Part shown: positions 1-6,676 of the stretch, piece by piece
Layout: each line of letters begins with the position of its first letter
Position numbering within the stretch: position 1 is the first letter of the stretch
Assembly: GCA_946223375.1 (NCBI GenBank)
Contig: CAMICU010000092.1
Span: forward strand, 1-12,665
Reading direction: 5' to 3'
DNA length: 12,665 nucleotides
Source: an uncultured Stenotrophomonas sp.
GTDB lineage: Bacteria > Pseudomonadota > Gammaproteobacteria > Xanthomonadales > Xanthomonadaceae
Translations under genes and position numbers: made by a program
Notes under the pieces: model-generated
Told to the model about the DNA's origin: nothing
The model's database searches: none
What the model saw: the letters and a program-made list of their open reading frames with translations, nothing else

Positions 1-14
1 GAGCAAGGAGTTAT

Positions 15-473
15 ATGAAACTGGCCTGGATTCTCTGGCTGTCGCAGTTGTTGCCGCAGCCGGCCGCTGATTCATTGTGTTTGAGCACCACCGTGTACCT
101 GGAAGCCCGCGACCAGACCCTGCGCGGCCAGCAGGCGGTTGCCGAAGTTGCCCTGCGTCGCCTCGACAGCGGCCTGTGGGGTGACTCGATGTGCCAGGTG
201 GTGACGGCGCGCAAGCAGTTCGCCCCGACCCTGGTCGCCCCCGGCACCCAGCTGCGCAACAACGATGCCTGGGCCGAAGCGGTCGATGTCGCCTTCGCCG
301 CCGAGCGCAACTGGGCGCTGCCGGCCGGCGAACGCAAGGAGATCGTCCCGGGCGCCAGCCACTTCGCCGCGCTGTCCGTGGCCAGCCCGAGCTGGCGCAA
401 TGCCTACCAGGTGGCCACCATCGGCGGACATACCTTCTTCAAGGTGCAGTCGCTGAAGCCGCGCGCTTCCTGA
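15..473 (+). CDS. SleB-type cell wall hydrolase, exported
   Basis: This 152-residue protein matches the Hydrolase_2 (SleB/CwlJ) family, whose members cleave peptidoglycan glycan strands. A short lysine-started hydrophobic stretch (about residues 3-13) followed by PAA-DS looks like a signal peptide, so the enzyme should act in the periplasm. Family landmarks are in order: the YLEAR block with the likely catalytic Glu30, the GQQAVAEV helix (38-45), a Cys-X8-QF segment (Cys60, Gln68-Phe69), ASHF (His116) and GHTFFK (His139). The domain fills nearly the whole protein, so it is a minimal single-domain hydrolase. The start is supported by AAGGAG four bases before the ATG. The gene downstream (a glutathione S-transferase) is on the same strand 85 bp away and is functionally unrelated. 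The true upstream neighbour lies outside the window. The family call is solid; the exact bond cleaved and the physiological role are inferred. Confidence 0.85.
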   Translation: MKLAWILWLSQLLPQPAADSLCLSTTVYLEARDQTLRGQQAVAEVALRRLDSGLWGDSMCQVVTARKQFAPTLVAPGTQLRNNDAWAEAVDVAFAAERNWALPAGERKEIVPGASHFAALSVASPSWRNAYQVATIGGHTFFKVQSLKPRAS

Positions 474-558
474 CCGCGCCCATCGGCGCTGCCAACGACC
501 ACCCGCTGCAACGCGGTGATGGCGATAATGCGGGGACCATCCACCCCCGAGGTACCCG

Positions 559-1176
559 ATGAAGCTCTACACCAAACCCGGCGCCTGCTCCCTGGCCGAC
601 CACATCGCGCTGATCTGGTCCGGCCTGCCCTTCCAGGTGCAGATCGTGGACTACGCGACCATGAAGTCGCCGGAGTACCTGGCCATGAACCCGGCCGGCG
701 CGGTACCGGTGCTGGAAGACGACGGCTGGGTGCTGACCCAGAACGCGGCGATCCTGCACTACATCTGCGACAAGGCTCCGGGCGCGGGCCTGGAGGGCGG
801 CAGCGATCCGCGCACCCGCGCCGAGGTGAACCGCTGGCTGTCCTTCGTCAACGCCGACCTGCACCCGGTCTACTACCCGATCTTCGGCTCGACCAAGTAC
901 CTGGAGGACGAGGCCGTCATCGCCCGCACCCAGCAGAACTCGCGCGACAAGCTCAAGGGCCTGTACCAGCGCCTCAACGACCGCCTGGCGCAGGTCGACT
1001 GGTTGGGGGGCACGCCGCGCCCGTCCATCGCCGATGCCTATACCTATGTGACCCTGCGCTGGGCCCGTGGCCTGAACCTGGACCTGGCCGGCATGGACGC
1101 GCTGGACCGCTTCGAGCAGCGCATGCAGGCCGATCCGGCGGTGCAGGCGGCCTTGAAGGCCGAAGGCCTGAGCTGA
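559..1176 (+). CDS. Glutathione S-transferase (probable beta-type)
   Basis: This 205-residue cytoplasmic protein has the two-domain GST layout. The N-terminal thioredoxin fold (about 1-77) has the MKLYTKPGACSL opening with Cys10, the position of the catalytic cysteine in beta-class bacterial GSTs. It also has the cis-proline block NPAGAVPVL (Pro50) and a glutathione-contact segment TQNAAILHYI, where Asn62 stands at the usual Ser position. The C-terminal half is the all-helical domain and includes the typical PSIADAYTYV segment near residues 155-164. Length is normal for the family. The start has GAGG six bases before the ATG. A GATAAT hexamer at 524-529 could be a -10 box, but no good -35 box pairs with it. 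The gene converges on msrA and shares a hairpin with it. It conjugates or reduces electrophiles with glutathione; the real substrate cannot be read from the sequence. Confidence 0.9.
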   Translation: MKLYTKPGACSLADHIALIWSGLPFQVQIVDYATMKSPEYLAMNPAGAVPVLEDDGWVLTQNAAILHYICDKAPGAGLEGGSDPRTRAEVNRWLSFVNADLHPVYYPIFGSTKYLEDEAVIARTQQNSRDKLKGLYQRLNDRLAQVDWLGGTPRPSIADAYTYVTLRWARGLNLDLAGMDALDRFEQRMQADPAVQAALKAEGLS

Positions 1177-1201
1177 GCCTTCGCGCCGACGCATGAGAAC
1201 A

Positions 1202-1233
1202 ACGGGCCGCCGGTCGCACGACCGGCGGCCCGT
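1202..1233. terminator. Hairpin between convergent gst and msrA
   Basis: A perfect 15-bp inverted repeat (arms 1202-1216 and 1219-1233) sits between the stop of the GST gene (1176) and the stop of msrA (1255). In practice the tip would open into a loop of about four to six bases. Read on the minus strand it is followed by a T-rich stretch (TTGTTCTCAT), so it works best as the terminator of the msrB-dipZ-msrA transcript. On the plus strand no U-tract follows, so its role for gst is less certain. Confidence 0.7.
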
Positions 1234-1254
1234 CGCGTTCCGGCCCGTGCTGGT

Positions 1255-1989
1255 TCACCGCACCGACAACGTCCCCACCAGCCGCGGCGTGTCGCGGTAC
1301 AGCGCCGGGAACTGCTGTTTCAGCGCCTGCACCTTGGGCAGGTCGTTGATGCGGATGTACAGCGCGTCCGGATGCAGGCTGAGGTAGTTCTGGTGGTAGC
1401 CCTCCGCGGCGTAGAAGCGCTTGCCGCCATCGACCCGCGTCACCACCGGCGCAGCGAACACGCCACTGCGCTGCAGCTGGTCGATGTAGGCCAGCGTCGC
1501 GGCGCGCTGCGGCGCGGTGTCGGCATACACCGCCGAGCGGTACTGGCTGCCCCGGTCCGGCCCCTGCCGGTCCAGCTGGGTGGGGTCGTGCACGACCGAG
1601 AAGAACACCTGCATCAGCTGCGCATAGCTGACTTGGGATGGGTCGTAGGTCACCTGCACGGCTTCGGCATGGCCGGTGCGGCCACTGCTCACGCGCGGAT
1701 AGCTGGCATCGGCGCCCGCGCCCCCGATGTAACCGGACACCGCGCTTTCCACCCCCTTCACGTGCTGGAACACGCCCTGCACGCCCCAGAAGCAGCCGCC
1801 CGCGAACACCACGCGCGCACGATCGGTGCCGGGCTGCTGCAGATCGGCGCCGCCGCGGGGGGCGGGAAGGTCCCGCGCGGCCGGGGCCGCATGCACCGGA
1901 CGATCAAGGCTGAGCACCCCCAGCACCAGCAGTCCGGCAATCAGGGCGGCAACGCCGCCCGCCACCAGTTTGTCCATCGCGAACTTCAT
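1255..1989 (-). CDS. msrA: Exported peptide methionine-S-sulfoxide reductase MsrA
   Basis: MsrA reduces the S-epimer of methionine sulfoxide in proteins. I chose the ATG at 1989, giving 244 residues, because GGAGG lies six bases upstream. The longer reading from 2025 would overlap dipZ and put non-signal residues before the leader. The N-terminus is a Sec-type signal (hydrophobic 9-27, VHA-AP cleavage site near 34), so the enzyme should be periplasmic, unlike the usual cytosolic MsrA. The catalytic motif GGCFWG contains Cys66, and the GHAEAVQV block carries Glu109; the DRGSQYRS and GYHQNY blocks are also typical. Cys66 is the only cysteine in the protein, so the C-terminal resolving cysteines of E. 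coli-type MsrA are absent and regeneration must use an external thiol. It is last in the msrB-dipZ-msrA operon, 16 bp after dipZ, whose thioredoxin domain is the obvious partner (inference). Confidence 0.93.
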   Translation of the reverse strand: MKFAMDKLVAGGVAALIAGLLVLGVLSLDRPVHAAPAARDLPAPRGGADLQQPGTDRARVVFAGGCFWGVQGVFQHVKGVESAVSGYIGGAGADASYPRVSSGRTGHAEAVQVTYDPSQVSYAQLMQVFFSVVHDPTQLDRQGPDRGSQYRSAVYADTAPQRAATLAYIDQLQRSGVFAAPVVTRVDGGKRFYAAEGYHQNYLSLHPDALYIRINDLPKVQALKQQFPALYRDTPRLVGTLSVR

Positions 1990-2005
1990 CGTTGGCCTCC
2001 GTGAT

Positions 2006-3760
2006 TCAACCGAATGTGAAGGCATAGGCGTGCACGCCCGGATCGAGGAACTCGATCTCGAAGCGGCGCTCCTTCACCTCGCCGTGCTGGCGGATCAGCT
2101 GGTAGAGCCGGTTGCCGTCCACCTGCCCGGCGCCCTCGGCATCCACGTCGTCACCGGCCATCGCGCCCGGCGCCTGGCCATCGATGCGCACCTTGAAACG
2201 CACCGGTTTGCCGGCCGCCGGCGGTGCCAGCACCAGGTGCAGGTCACGCGCATGGAAGCGGAATGCGATGCGGCCGCCGGCCTGCTGCAGCTGTGCGTCC
2301 TGCTCGCCAACCCGCCAGCGCCCGCCCAGCGCCCACTGGTTCAGGGCCAGCGTCGCCGGCACCGCATAGTCGAATGCCACACCGGCGCGCTGCCCTCCGG
2401 GCGACACGAAGTTCTCGGCACGGGCATGGCCGATGTAGGTTTCCGGCGACTTGAGGTTGCCCATGTCCGCCGCGCGCTCCACCCCGCCGCGCACCGTGTT
2501 CTGCAGCGCCGGCGCGGCATCGCCCGGCAACGTGTTGCCGGCCTCGCGCAGCAGCTGGCGGATGATCTGCTCGGACTGCGCATAGTTGCCCTCGCCGAAG
2601 TGGTGGGCGCGGATGCGTCCCTGCGCGTCGATGAAGTAGTGCGCTGGCCAGTAACGGTTGTTGAAGCCACGCCAGATCGCGAAATCGTTGTCCAGCGCCA
2701 CCGGATACTCGACCCCCAGCTGTTCCACCGCGCGCTGCACATTGCGTACGTCACGCTCGAAGGCGAACTCCGGCGCATGCACGCCGATCACCACCAGCCC
2801 ATGATCGCGGTAGCGCTCATGCCATTGCCGCACGTACGGCAGCGCGCGCAGGCAGTTGATGCAGGAGTAGGTCCAGAAATCGACCAGCACCACCTTGCCA
2901 CGCAGGCCCTGTGCATCCAGCGGCGGGCTGTTGAGCCATCCGCTGGCCCCGGCCAGCGATGGCAGCGTCCCCTCGACCGGCAGGGCTGGCGCGGTGTCGT
3001 TGGCCGCCATCATCATCATCGAACCGCCGGCCGCCGGCGCCTGCGCGGGCAGCACGTCGAGCAGGCCCTGTTCCAGCCGCGCGGTACTCACCGTGGACAG
3101 CCGCGTCAGCACTCCGGTGTCCCAGCCCATCGCAATGGCCACCACCGCCAGCAGCGCGGCCACGCCCAGCCCCCGGCGGATCCACTCCCCCGCGCCAAGG
3201 TGCCGCTTCAGCGTGGCGAACACGCGCCCGCCGATCCACACCGCGCCGGCCAGCGAGGTGGCCGCACCCAGCGCATAGGCCAGCAGCAGCCCGCTGGTAC
3301 CGACATTGGCCCCCTGCAACGCCGCCCCGGTGAGGATCAGGCCGAGGATCGGCCCGGCGCACGGCGCCCACAGCAGGCCGGTGGCCACGCCGATCAGCAG
3401 CGCGCTGCCGACACCGCCGCCCCCTGCGTCGGCCGATGCGCCGAGCCGCCCCCCCAGCCGCTGCAGGGGCGACAGCAGCCGGTCCGCCAGCGCCGGCCAC
3501 AGCAGCGCCAGTGCGAACAGTGCCATCACCACCAGCGCGATCCAGCGCCCCACCTGGTTGGCCTGCACCACCCATTGGCTGCCCACCGCGGCCAGGCTGG
3601 CCACCACCGCGAACATCAGCGCCATGCCCACCAGCAGCGGCAGGCCGCTGCGCAGGAACGGCCGGTCCGAGCGTGCGAACACGAACGGCAGCACCGGCAG
3701 GATGCACGGGCTGAGGAGGGTGAGCACACCGCCGAGATAGGCCAGCAGGAGCAGCAGCAT
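2006..3760 (-). CDS. dipZ: DipZ-like CcdA-thioredoxin fusion, transmembrane reductant carrier
   Basis: This 584-residue membrane protein passes electrons from cytosolic thioredoxin to the periplasm. Residues 1-213 form a CcdA/DsbD-beta-like domain with six predicted helices (about 1-16, 40-60, 72-91, 119-145, 157-177, 197-212). The redox cysteines are Cys19 in LLSPCILP and Cys134 in WAPCAGP. After a linker (about 235-265) with a run of four methionines (248-251) comes a TlpA/thioredoxin-like domain (about 270-405) with the active site YSCINC (Cys300, Cys303) and a WPAHYFID block. Residues 440-584 form a beta-rich C-terminal domain like that of mycobacterial DipZ proteins. The start has AAGGA seven bases before the ATG. 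It lies 36 bp after msrB and 16 bp before msrA, so the three are probably co-transcribed. Family assignment is firm; delivery of electrons to MsrA and MsrB is inferred from the operon. A cytochrome c maturation role is possible, but no ccm gene is nearby. Confidence 0.92.
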   Translation of the reverse strand: MLLLLLAYLGGVLTLLSPCILPVLPFVFARSDRPFLRSGLPLLVGMALMFAVVASLAAVGSQWVVQANQVGRWIALVVMALFALALLWPALADRLLSPLQRLGGRLGASADAGGGGVGSALLIGVATGLLWAPCAGPILGLILTGAALQGANVGTSGLLLAYALGAATSLAGAVWIGGRVFATLKRHLGAGEWIRRGLGVAALLAVVAIAMGWDTGVLTRLSTVSTARLEQGLLDVLPAQAPAAGGSMMMMAANDTAPALPVEGTLPSLAGASGWLNSPPLDAQGLRGKVVLVDFWTYSCINCLRALPYVRQWHERYRDHGLVVIGVHAPEFAFERDVRNVQRAVEQLGVEYPVALDNDFAIWRGFNNRYWPAHYFIDAQGRIRAHHFGEGNYAQSEQIIRQLLREAGNTLPGDAAPALQNTVRGGVERAADMGNLKSPETYIGHARAENFVSPGGQRAGVAFDYAVPATLALNQWALGGRWRVGEQDAQLQQAGGRIAFRFHARDLHLVLAPPAAGKPVRFKVRIDGQAPGAMAGDDVDAEGAGQVDGNRLYQLIRQHGEVKERRFEIEFLDPGVHAYAFTFG

Positions 3761-3796
3761 GGAGGAGTCCTTGTAGGGGTTCGAAGACGGCGGCGC

Positions 3797-4300
3797 TCAG
3801 GCCGCGATGAAATCCAGGGCGATGCCGTTCATGCAGTAGCGCAGCCCGGTCGGGCGCGGACCATCCTCGAACACATGGCCGAGATGGCCGCCGCAGCGCC
3901 GGCAATGCACCGCCACCCGCAGCATCCCGAAGGTGGTGTCGCGATCCTCGCCGACGGCGCCATGCAGCGGCGCCCAGAAGCTGGGCCAGCCGGTGCCGCT
4001 GTCGAACTTGGTGGCCGAGGAGAACAGCGCCAGTGCGCAGCCGGCACAATGGAACGTGCCACGCCGGTGCTCGTTGTTGAGCGGGCTGCTGAAAGCACGC
4101 TCGGTGCCCTGCCCGCGCAGCACCGCGTACTGCGCCGGGCTCAGCTGCTGGCGCCACTGCGCATCGCTGCGCATGACCTCGAAATCGCCACGCGTGGCCG
4201 GCGCCAGCGGCGCGGCGCGGCCGCAGGCACCGAGGCCGAACAGGCCGGCCGCGGCCAGCGTGCCGCCAAGGCCCAGCAGGGTGCGTCGGGTCAGTGCCAT
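3797..4300 (-). CDS. msrB: Methionine-R-sulfoxide reductase MsrB, Tat/lipoprotein-type
   Basis: MsrB reduces the R-epimer of methionine sulfoxide in proteins. This version has 167 residues with an unusual leader: twin arginines in TRRTLLG (4-10), a hydrophobic stretch, and LGAC ending at Cys26, which fits a lipobox. It should therefore leave the cytosol, probably by Tat and already folded with its metal, and may be lipid-anchored. The MsrB domain (about 38-167) shows the two zinc pairs CAGC (Cys85, Cys88) and CRRC (Cys133, Cys136), the SGTGWPSF block (101-108), GGHLGHVF (137-144) and the catalytic RYCMNG with Cys155. No cysteine remains that could resolve the sulfenic acid, so an outside thiol is needed. 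The start is supported by GGAGAG close before the ATG. It is first in the operon with dipZ and msrA and divergent from the response regulator gene. Confidence 0.93.
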   Translation of the reverse strand: MALTRRTLLGLGGTLAAAGLFGLGACGRAAPLAPATRGDFEVMRSDAQWRQQLSPAQYAVLRGQGTERAFSSPLNNEHRRGTFHCAGCALALFSSATKFDSGTGWPSFWAPLHGAVGEDRDTTFGMLRVAVHCRRCGGHLGHVFEDGPRPTGLRYCMNGIALDFIAA

Positions 4301-4442
4301 GTCCGCTCTCCAGGCAGGAACGATGTGGCCATGCTGCGCCCGCGCCGGTCAACGAATCCTCACGCAGAGTTAAATTTTCCGTGACACATCGCCGCCGCCA
4401 TCCAACGACAATGGGGCACCTTTCCGCCGGCCAGCCCTGTCG
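4301..4442. promoter_or_regulatory. Divergent promoter region, msrB / two-component genes
   Basis: This 142-bp spacer separates the divergent msrB and response regulator genes and must hold both promoters if neither is read from further away. Its centre is the only AT-rich spot nearby (4370-4378, TTAAATTTT). That spot is flanked by the inverted repeat TCACG (4360-4364) and CGTGA (4380-4384), spaced by 15 bases, a reasonable operator candidate. GTGACA at 4381-4386 resembles a plus-strand -35 box and TTGACC (minus, 4352-4347) a minus-strand one, but neither has a convincing -10 partner at normal spacing. The region as a regulatory spacer is clear; the individual boxes are tentative. Confidence 0.5.
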
Positions 4443-5162
4443 ATGAGCAGCGCCAAACGTGTCCTGATCGTGGAGGACGATGTCCACATCGCCAACCTGC
4501 TGCGCATGCACCTGCACGATGAGGGCTATGCCGTCACCCATGCGGCCAGCGGCGATGAAGGCCTGCGCCTGCTCGAGCAGCAGACATGGAGCGCGCTGGT
4601 GCTGGACCTGATGCTGCCGGGCGTGGACGGGCTGGAGGTCTGCCGGCGCGCACGCGCGATGACGCGCTACACGCCCATCATCATCACCAGCGCGCGTGCC
4701 AGCGAGGTGCATCGCATCCTCGGCCTGGAGCTGGGTGCCGACGACTACCTGGCCAAGCCGTTCTCGATGCTGGAGCTGGTGGCACGGGTCAAGGCGCTGC
4801 TGCGCCGGGTCGAGGCCATGGCGCAGAACGCGCGCATCGACGCCGGCGAGATCGACGTCGCCGGCATCCGCATCGATCCGGTCGCACGCACCGCGCAGGT
4901 CGACGGCAACGCGCTGGAACTGACGCCGCGCGAGTTCGACCTGCTGTACTTCTTCGCCCGCCACCCGGACCAGGTGTATTCCCGGATGGACCTGCTCAAC
5001 CAGGTCTGGGGGCATCGCCACGACGGCTACGAGCACACCGTCAACACCCACATCAACCGCCTGCGCAGCAAGATCGAGCGTGATCCGGCCGCACCGCAGC
5101 GCATCCTCACCGTGTGGGGGCGCGGCTACAAGCTGGCCCGCGGCGAGGACGGCGGCGCATGA
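4443..5162 (+). CDS. OmpR/PhoB-family response regulator
   Basis: This 239-residue DNA-binding response regulator accepts phosphate from its partner kinase and controls transcription. The receiver domain (about 5-120) has the acidic pocket Glu11-Asp12-Asp13, the phospho-acceptor Asp55 in LVLDLMLPG, the switch Thr82 in IIITSA and the invariant Lys105 in LAKPF. The C-terminal winged helix (about 138-233) has LTPREFDLLYFF, the HTVNTHINRLRSKIE recognition helix and the closing VWGRGYKL. Both domains are complete and of normal length. I see no clear Shine-Dalgarno sequence before the ATG at 4443, but the receiver begins six residues later, so a much different start is unlikely. The stop overlaps the kinase start by 4 nt (ATGA), showing translational coupling. 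The gene is divergent from msrB, so the msr operon is a candidate target (inference). The exact named orthologue is not recognised. Confidence 0.93.
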   Translation: MSSAKRVLIVEDDVHIANLLRMHLHDEGYAVTHAASGDEGLRLLEQQTWSALVLDLMLPGVDGLEVCRRARAMTRYTPIIITSARASEVHRILGLELGADDYLAKPFSMLELVARVKALLRRVEAMAQNARIDAGEIDVAGIRIDPVARTAQVDGNALELTPREFDLLYFFARHPDQVYSRMDLLNQVWGHRHDGYEHTVNTHINRLRSKIERDPAAPQRILTVWGRGYKLARGEDGGA

Positions 5163-6652
5163 ACCGGCTGACCCTGTCGCAACGGCTGTCGGCGGTGTTC
5201 TGCGCACTGCTGCTGGTGTGCTGCGCGGCGCTGGCATGGATCCAGATGCGCAGCGCCGACATGCACGAGCAGGAGACCGTGCAGCGGCTGTCGCGCGGCC
5301 TGGCCGAGCACATCGCCCGCAGCGGCGAGCTGATGGATGCACGCGGCATGCGCGATGGCGAGGTGCGCGCGCTGTTCGGCAAGCTGATGGCGGTCAACCC
5401 CAGCGTCGAGGTCTACCTGCTCGACGAGCAGGGCCGCATCCTCGGCCACGACGCCCCCGATGGCCACCTCCGGCGCAGCCGCGTCGACCTGGCCCCGGTG
5501 CAGGCACTGCTGGCCGGCGCGCCGCTGCCGATCCTCGGCGATGATCCGCGCAGCCGCAGCGGGCGCAAGGTGTTCAATGCCGCGCCGCTGCGCGTGCAGG
5601 GCCGCCAGGTCGGCTATATCTATGTGGTGCTGGTCGGTGAACAGCGCGAGGCGCTGGCCGCCGACATCGCCGCCAACGCCAGCCTGCGCACCGCCCTGTG
5701 GTCGCTGGCGATCGTGGCACTGGTCGGCCTGCTGGCCGGGCTGATCGCCTTCCGCTGGGTAACCCGGCCGCTGCGCCGGTTGAGCCGCGACATCCAGGCC
5801 TTCGACGTCGACGCCGGCGCCCCCGCCCTGCCCGTCCCGGCGACGCCGCTGCGGCCCGGCGAACGCGACGAGCTCAGCATCCTGCAGCACAGCTTCGCGC
5901 ATATGGCCCAGCGCATCGGCGAACAATGGCAACAGCTGCGCCAGCAGGACCTGCAGCGGCGCGAACTGGTCGCCAACATCTCCCACGACCTGCGCACGCC
6001 GCTGTCCTCGCTGCATGGCTACCTGGAAACGCTGGCGCTGAAGGACGCCACGCTCGGCGCCGACGAGCGCCAGCGCTACCTGTCCATCGCCCTGGCGCAG
6101 AGCAACAAGGTCGGCCGGCTGGCCCAGGCGCTGTTCGAGCTGGCGCGGCTGGAACACGGCGGCGTGGTGCTGGAACTGCAGGCGTTCTCGCTGCCGGACC
6201 TGGTCCAGGACGTGTTCCAGAAATTCGAACTGGCGGCGCAGTCACGCCGGCAGTCGCTGCACGCCGACATCCCGGCCGGGCTGCCACCGGTGCAGGCCGA
6301 CCTGGGCCTGATCGAGCGGGTGCTGACCAACCTGCTCGACAATGCCATCCGCCATACCCCCGAGGGCGGCCGCATCACGGTGACGCTGCGTGCGGGCGAC
6401 GGCGACGTGCAGGTCACCGTGGCCGACAGCGGCCCCGGCATCCCGGTCGAACGGCGCGCGCACATATTCAGCACGCCGGCGGCGCTGGGCAGCCAGCGCG
6501 CGGACAGCGGCGGCCTCGGCCTGCTGATCGTGCACCGCATCCTGCAGCTGCACCAGCGCCGGATCAGCCTGGTCGACAGCCCGTCCGGAGCGGTATTCGT
6601 GTTCTCGCTGGCGGCGGCGAACCGCCGGGCAACGCCGCACCGGCACGACTGA
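5159..6652 (+). CDS. Membrane sensor histidine kinase, partner of the upstream regulator
   Basis: This kinase has 497 residues. I used the ATG at 5159, which overlaps the regulator stop; an upstream ATG would only add out-of-family residues. TM1 is about 10-28 (with Cys15, Cys21, Cys22) and TM2 about 180-199. They enclose a periplasmic sensor of about 150 residues with methionines near its start (35, 59, 64, 77). A HAMP domain (about 199-255) follows, then the dimerisation helix with the phospho-acceptor His276 in ANISHDLRTPL, the N-box NLLDNAIRHT (391-400), the G1 box DSGPGI (423-428, after Asp... at 422-423) and the G2 segment GGLGLLIVHR (451-460). The F-box region reads HIFSTPAALG instead of the usual IFxxFYR, so the ATP lid is short. 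It phosphorylates the cognate regulator. The signal is unknown; a periplasmic oxidant is a guess from the msr neighbours. It converges with the SUFU gene 24 bp away. Confidence 0.92.
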   Translation: MNRLTLSQRLSAVFCALLLVCCAALAWIQMRSADMHEQETVQRLSRGLAEHIARSGELMDARGMRDGEVRALFGKLMAVNPSVEVYLLDEQGRILGHDAPDGHLRRSRVDLAPVQALLAGAPLPILGDDPRSRSGRKVFNAAPLRVQGRQVGYIYVVLVGEQREALAADIAANASLRTALWSLAIVALVGLLAGLIAFRWVTRPLRRLSRDIQAFDVDAGAPALPVPATPLRPGERDELSILQHSFAHMAQRIGEQWQQLRQQDLQRRELVANISHDLRTPLSSLHGYLETLALKDATLGADERQRYLSIALAQSNKVGRLAQALFELARLEHGGVVLELQAFSLPDLVQDVFQKFELAAQSRRQSLHADIPAGLPPVQADLGLIERVLTNLLDNAIRHTPEGGRITVTLRAGDGDVQVTVADSGPGIPVERRAHIFSTPAALGSQRADSGGLGLLIVHRILQLHQRRISLVDSPSGAVFVFSLAAANRRATPHRHD

Positions 6653-6676
6653 CGCGGCACCGCGGCCGCATCCCGC

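Noticed and set aside
1990..2025. Longer msrA start giving 12 more residues
   Set aside because: It would overlap the end of dipZ and lacks its own ribosome binding site, whereas GGAGG sits six bases before the ATG at 1989.
1826..4384. 852-codon open frame on the plus strand
   Set aside because: It is antisense to msrA, dipZ and msrB, is rich in His, Arg, Gln and Ala with no domain, and is the expected shadow frame of GC-rich genes.
4301..4384. ECF-sigma-type promoter (GGAA... and CGTT) for msrB
   Set aside because: The GGAAAAT and CGTT elements exist on the minus strand, but the 19-base spacing is too wide for a usual ECF promoter.
2817..5342. 841-codon open frame on the minus strand
   Set aside because: It overlaps dipZ and msrB in another frame and runs antisense through the response regulator, and its translation is low-complexity. 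It is a shadow frame.
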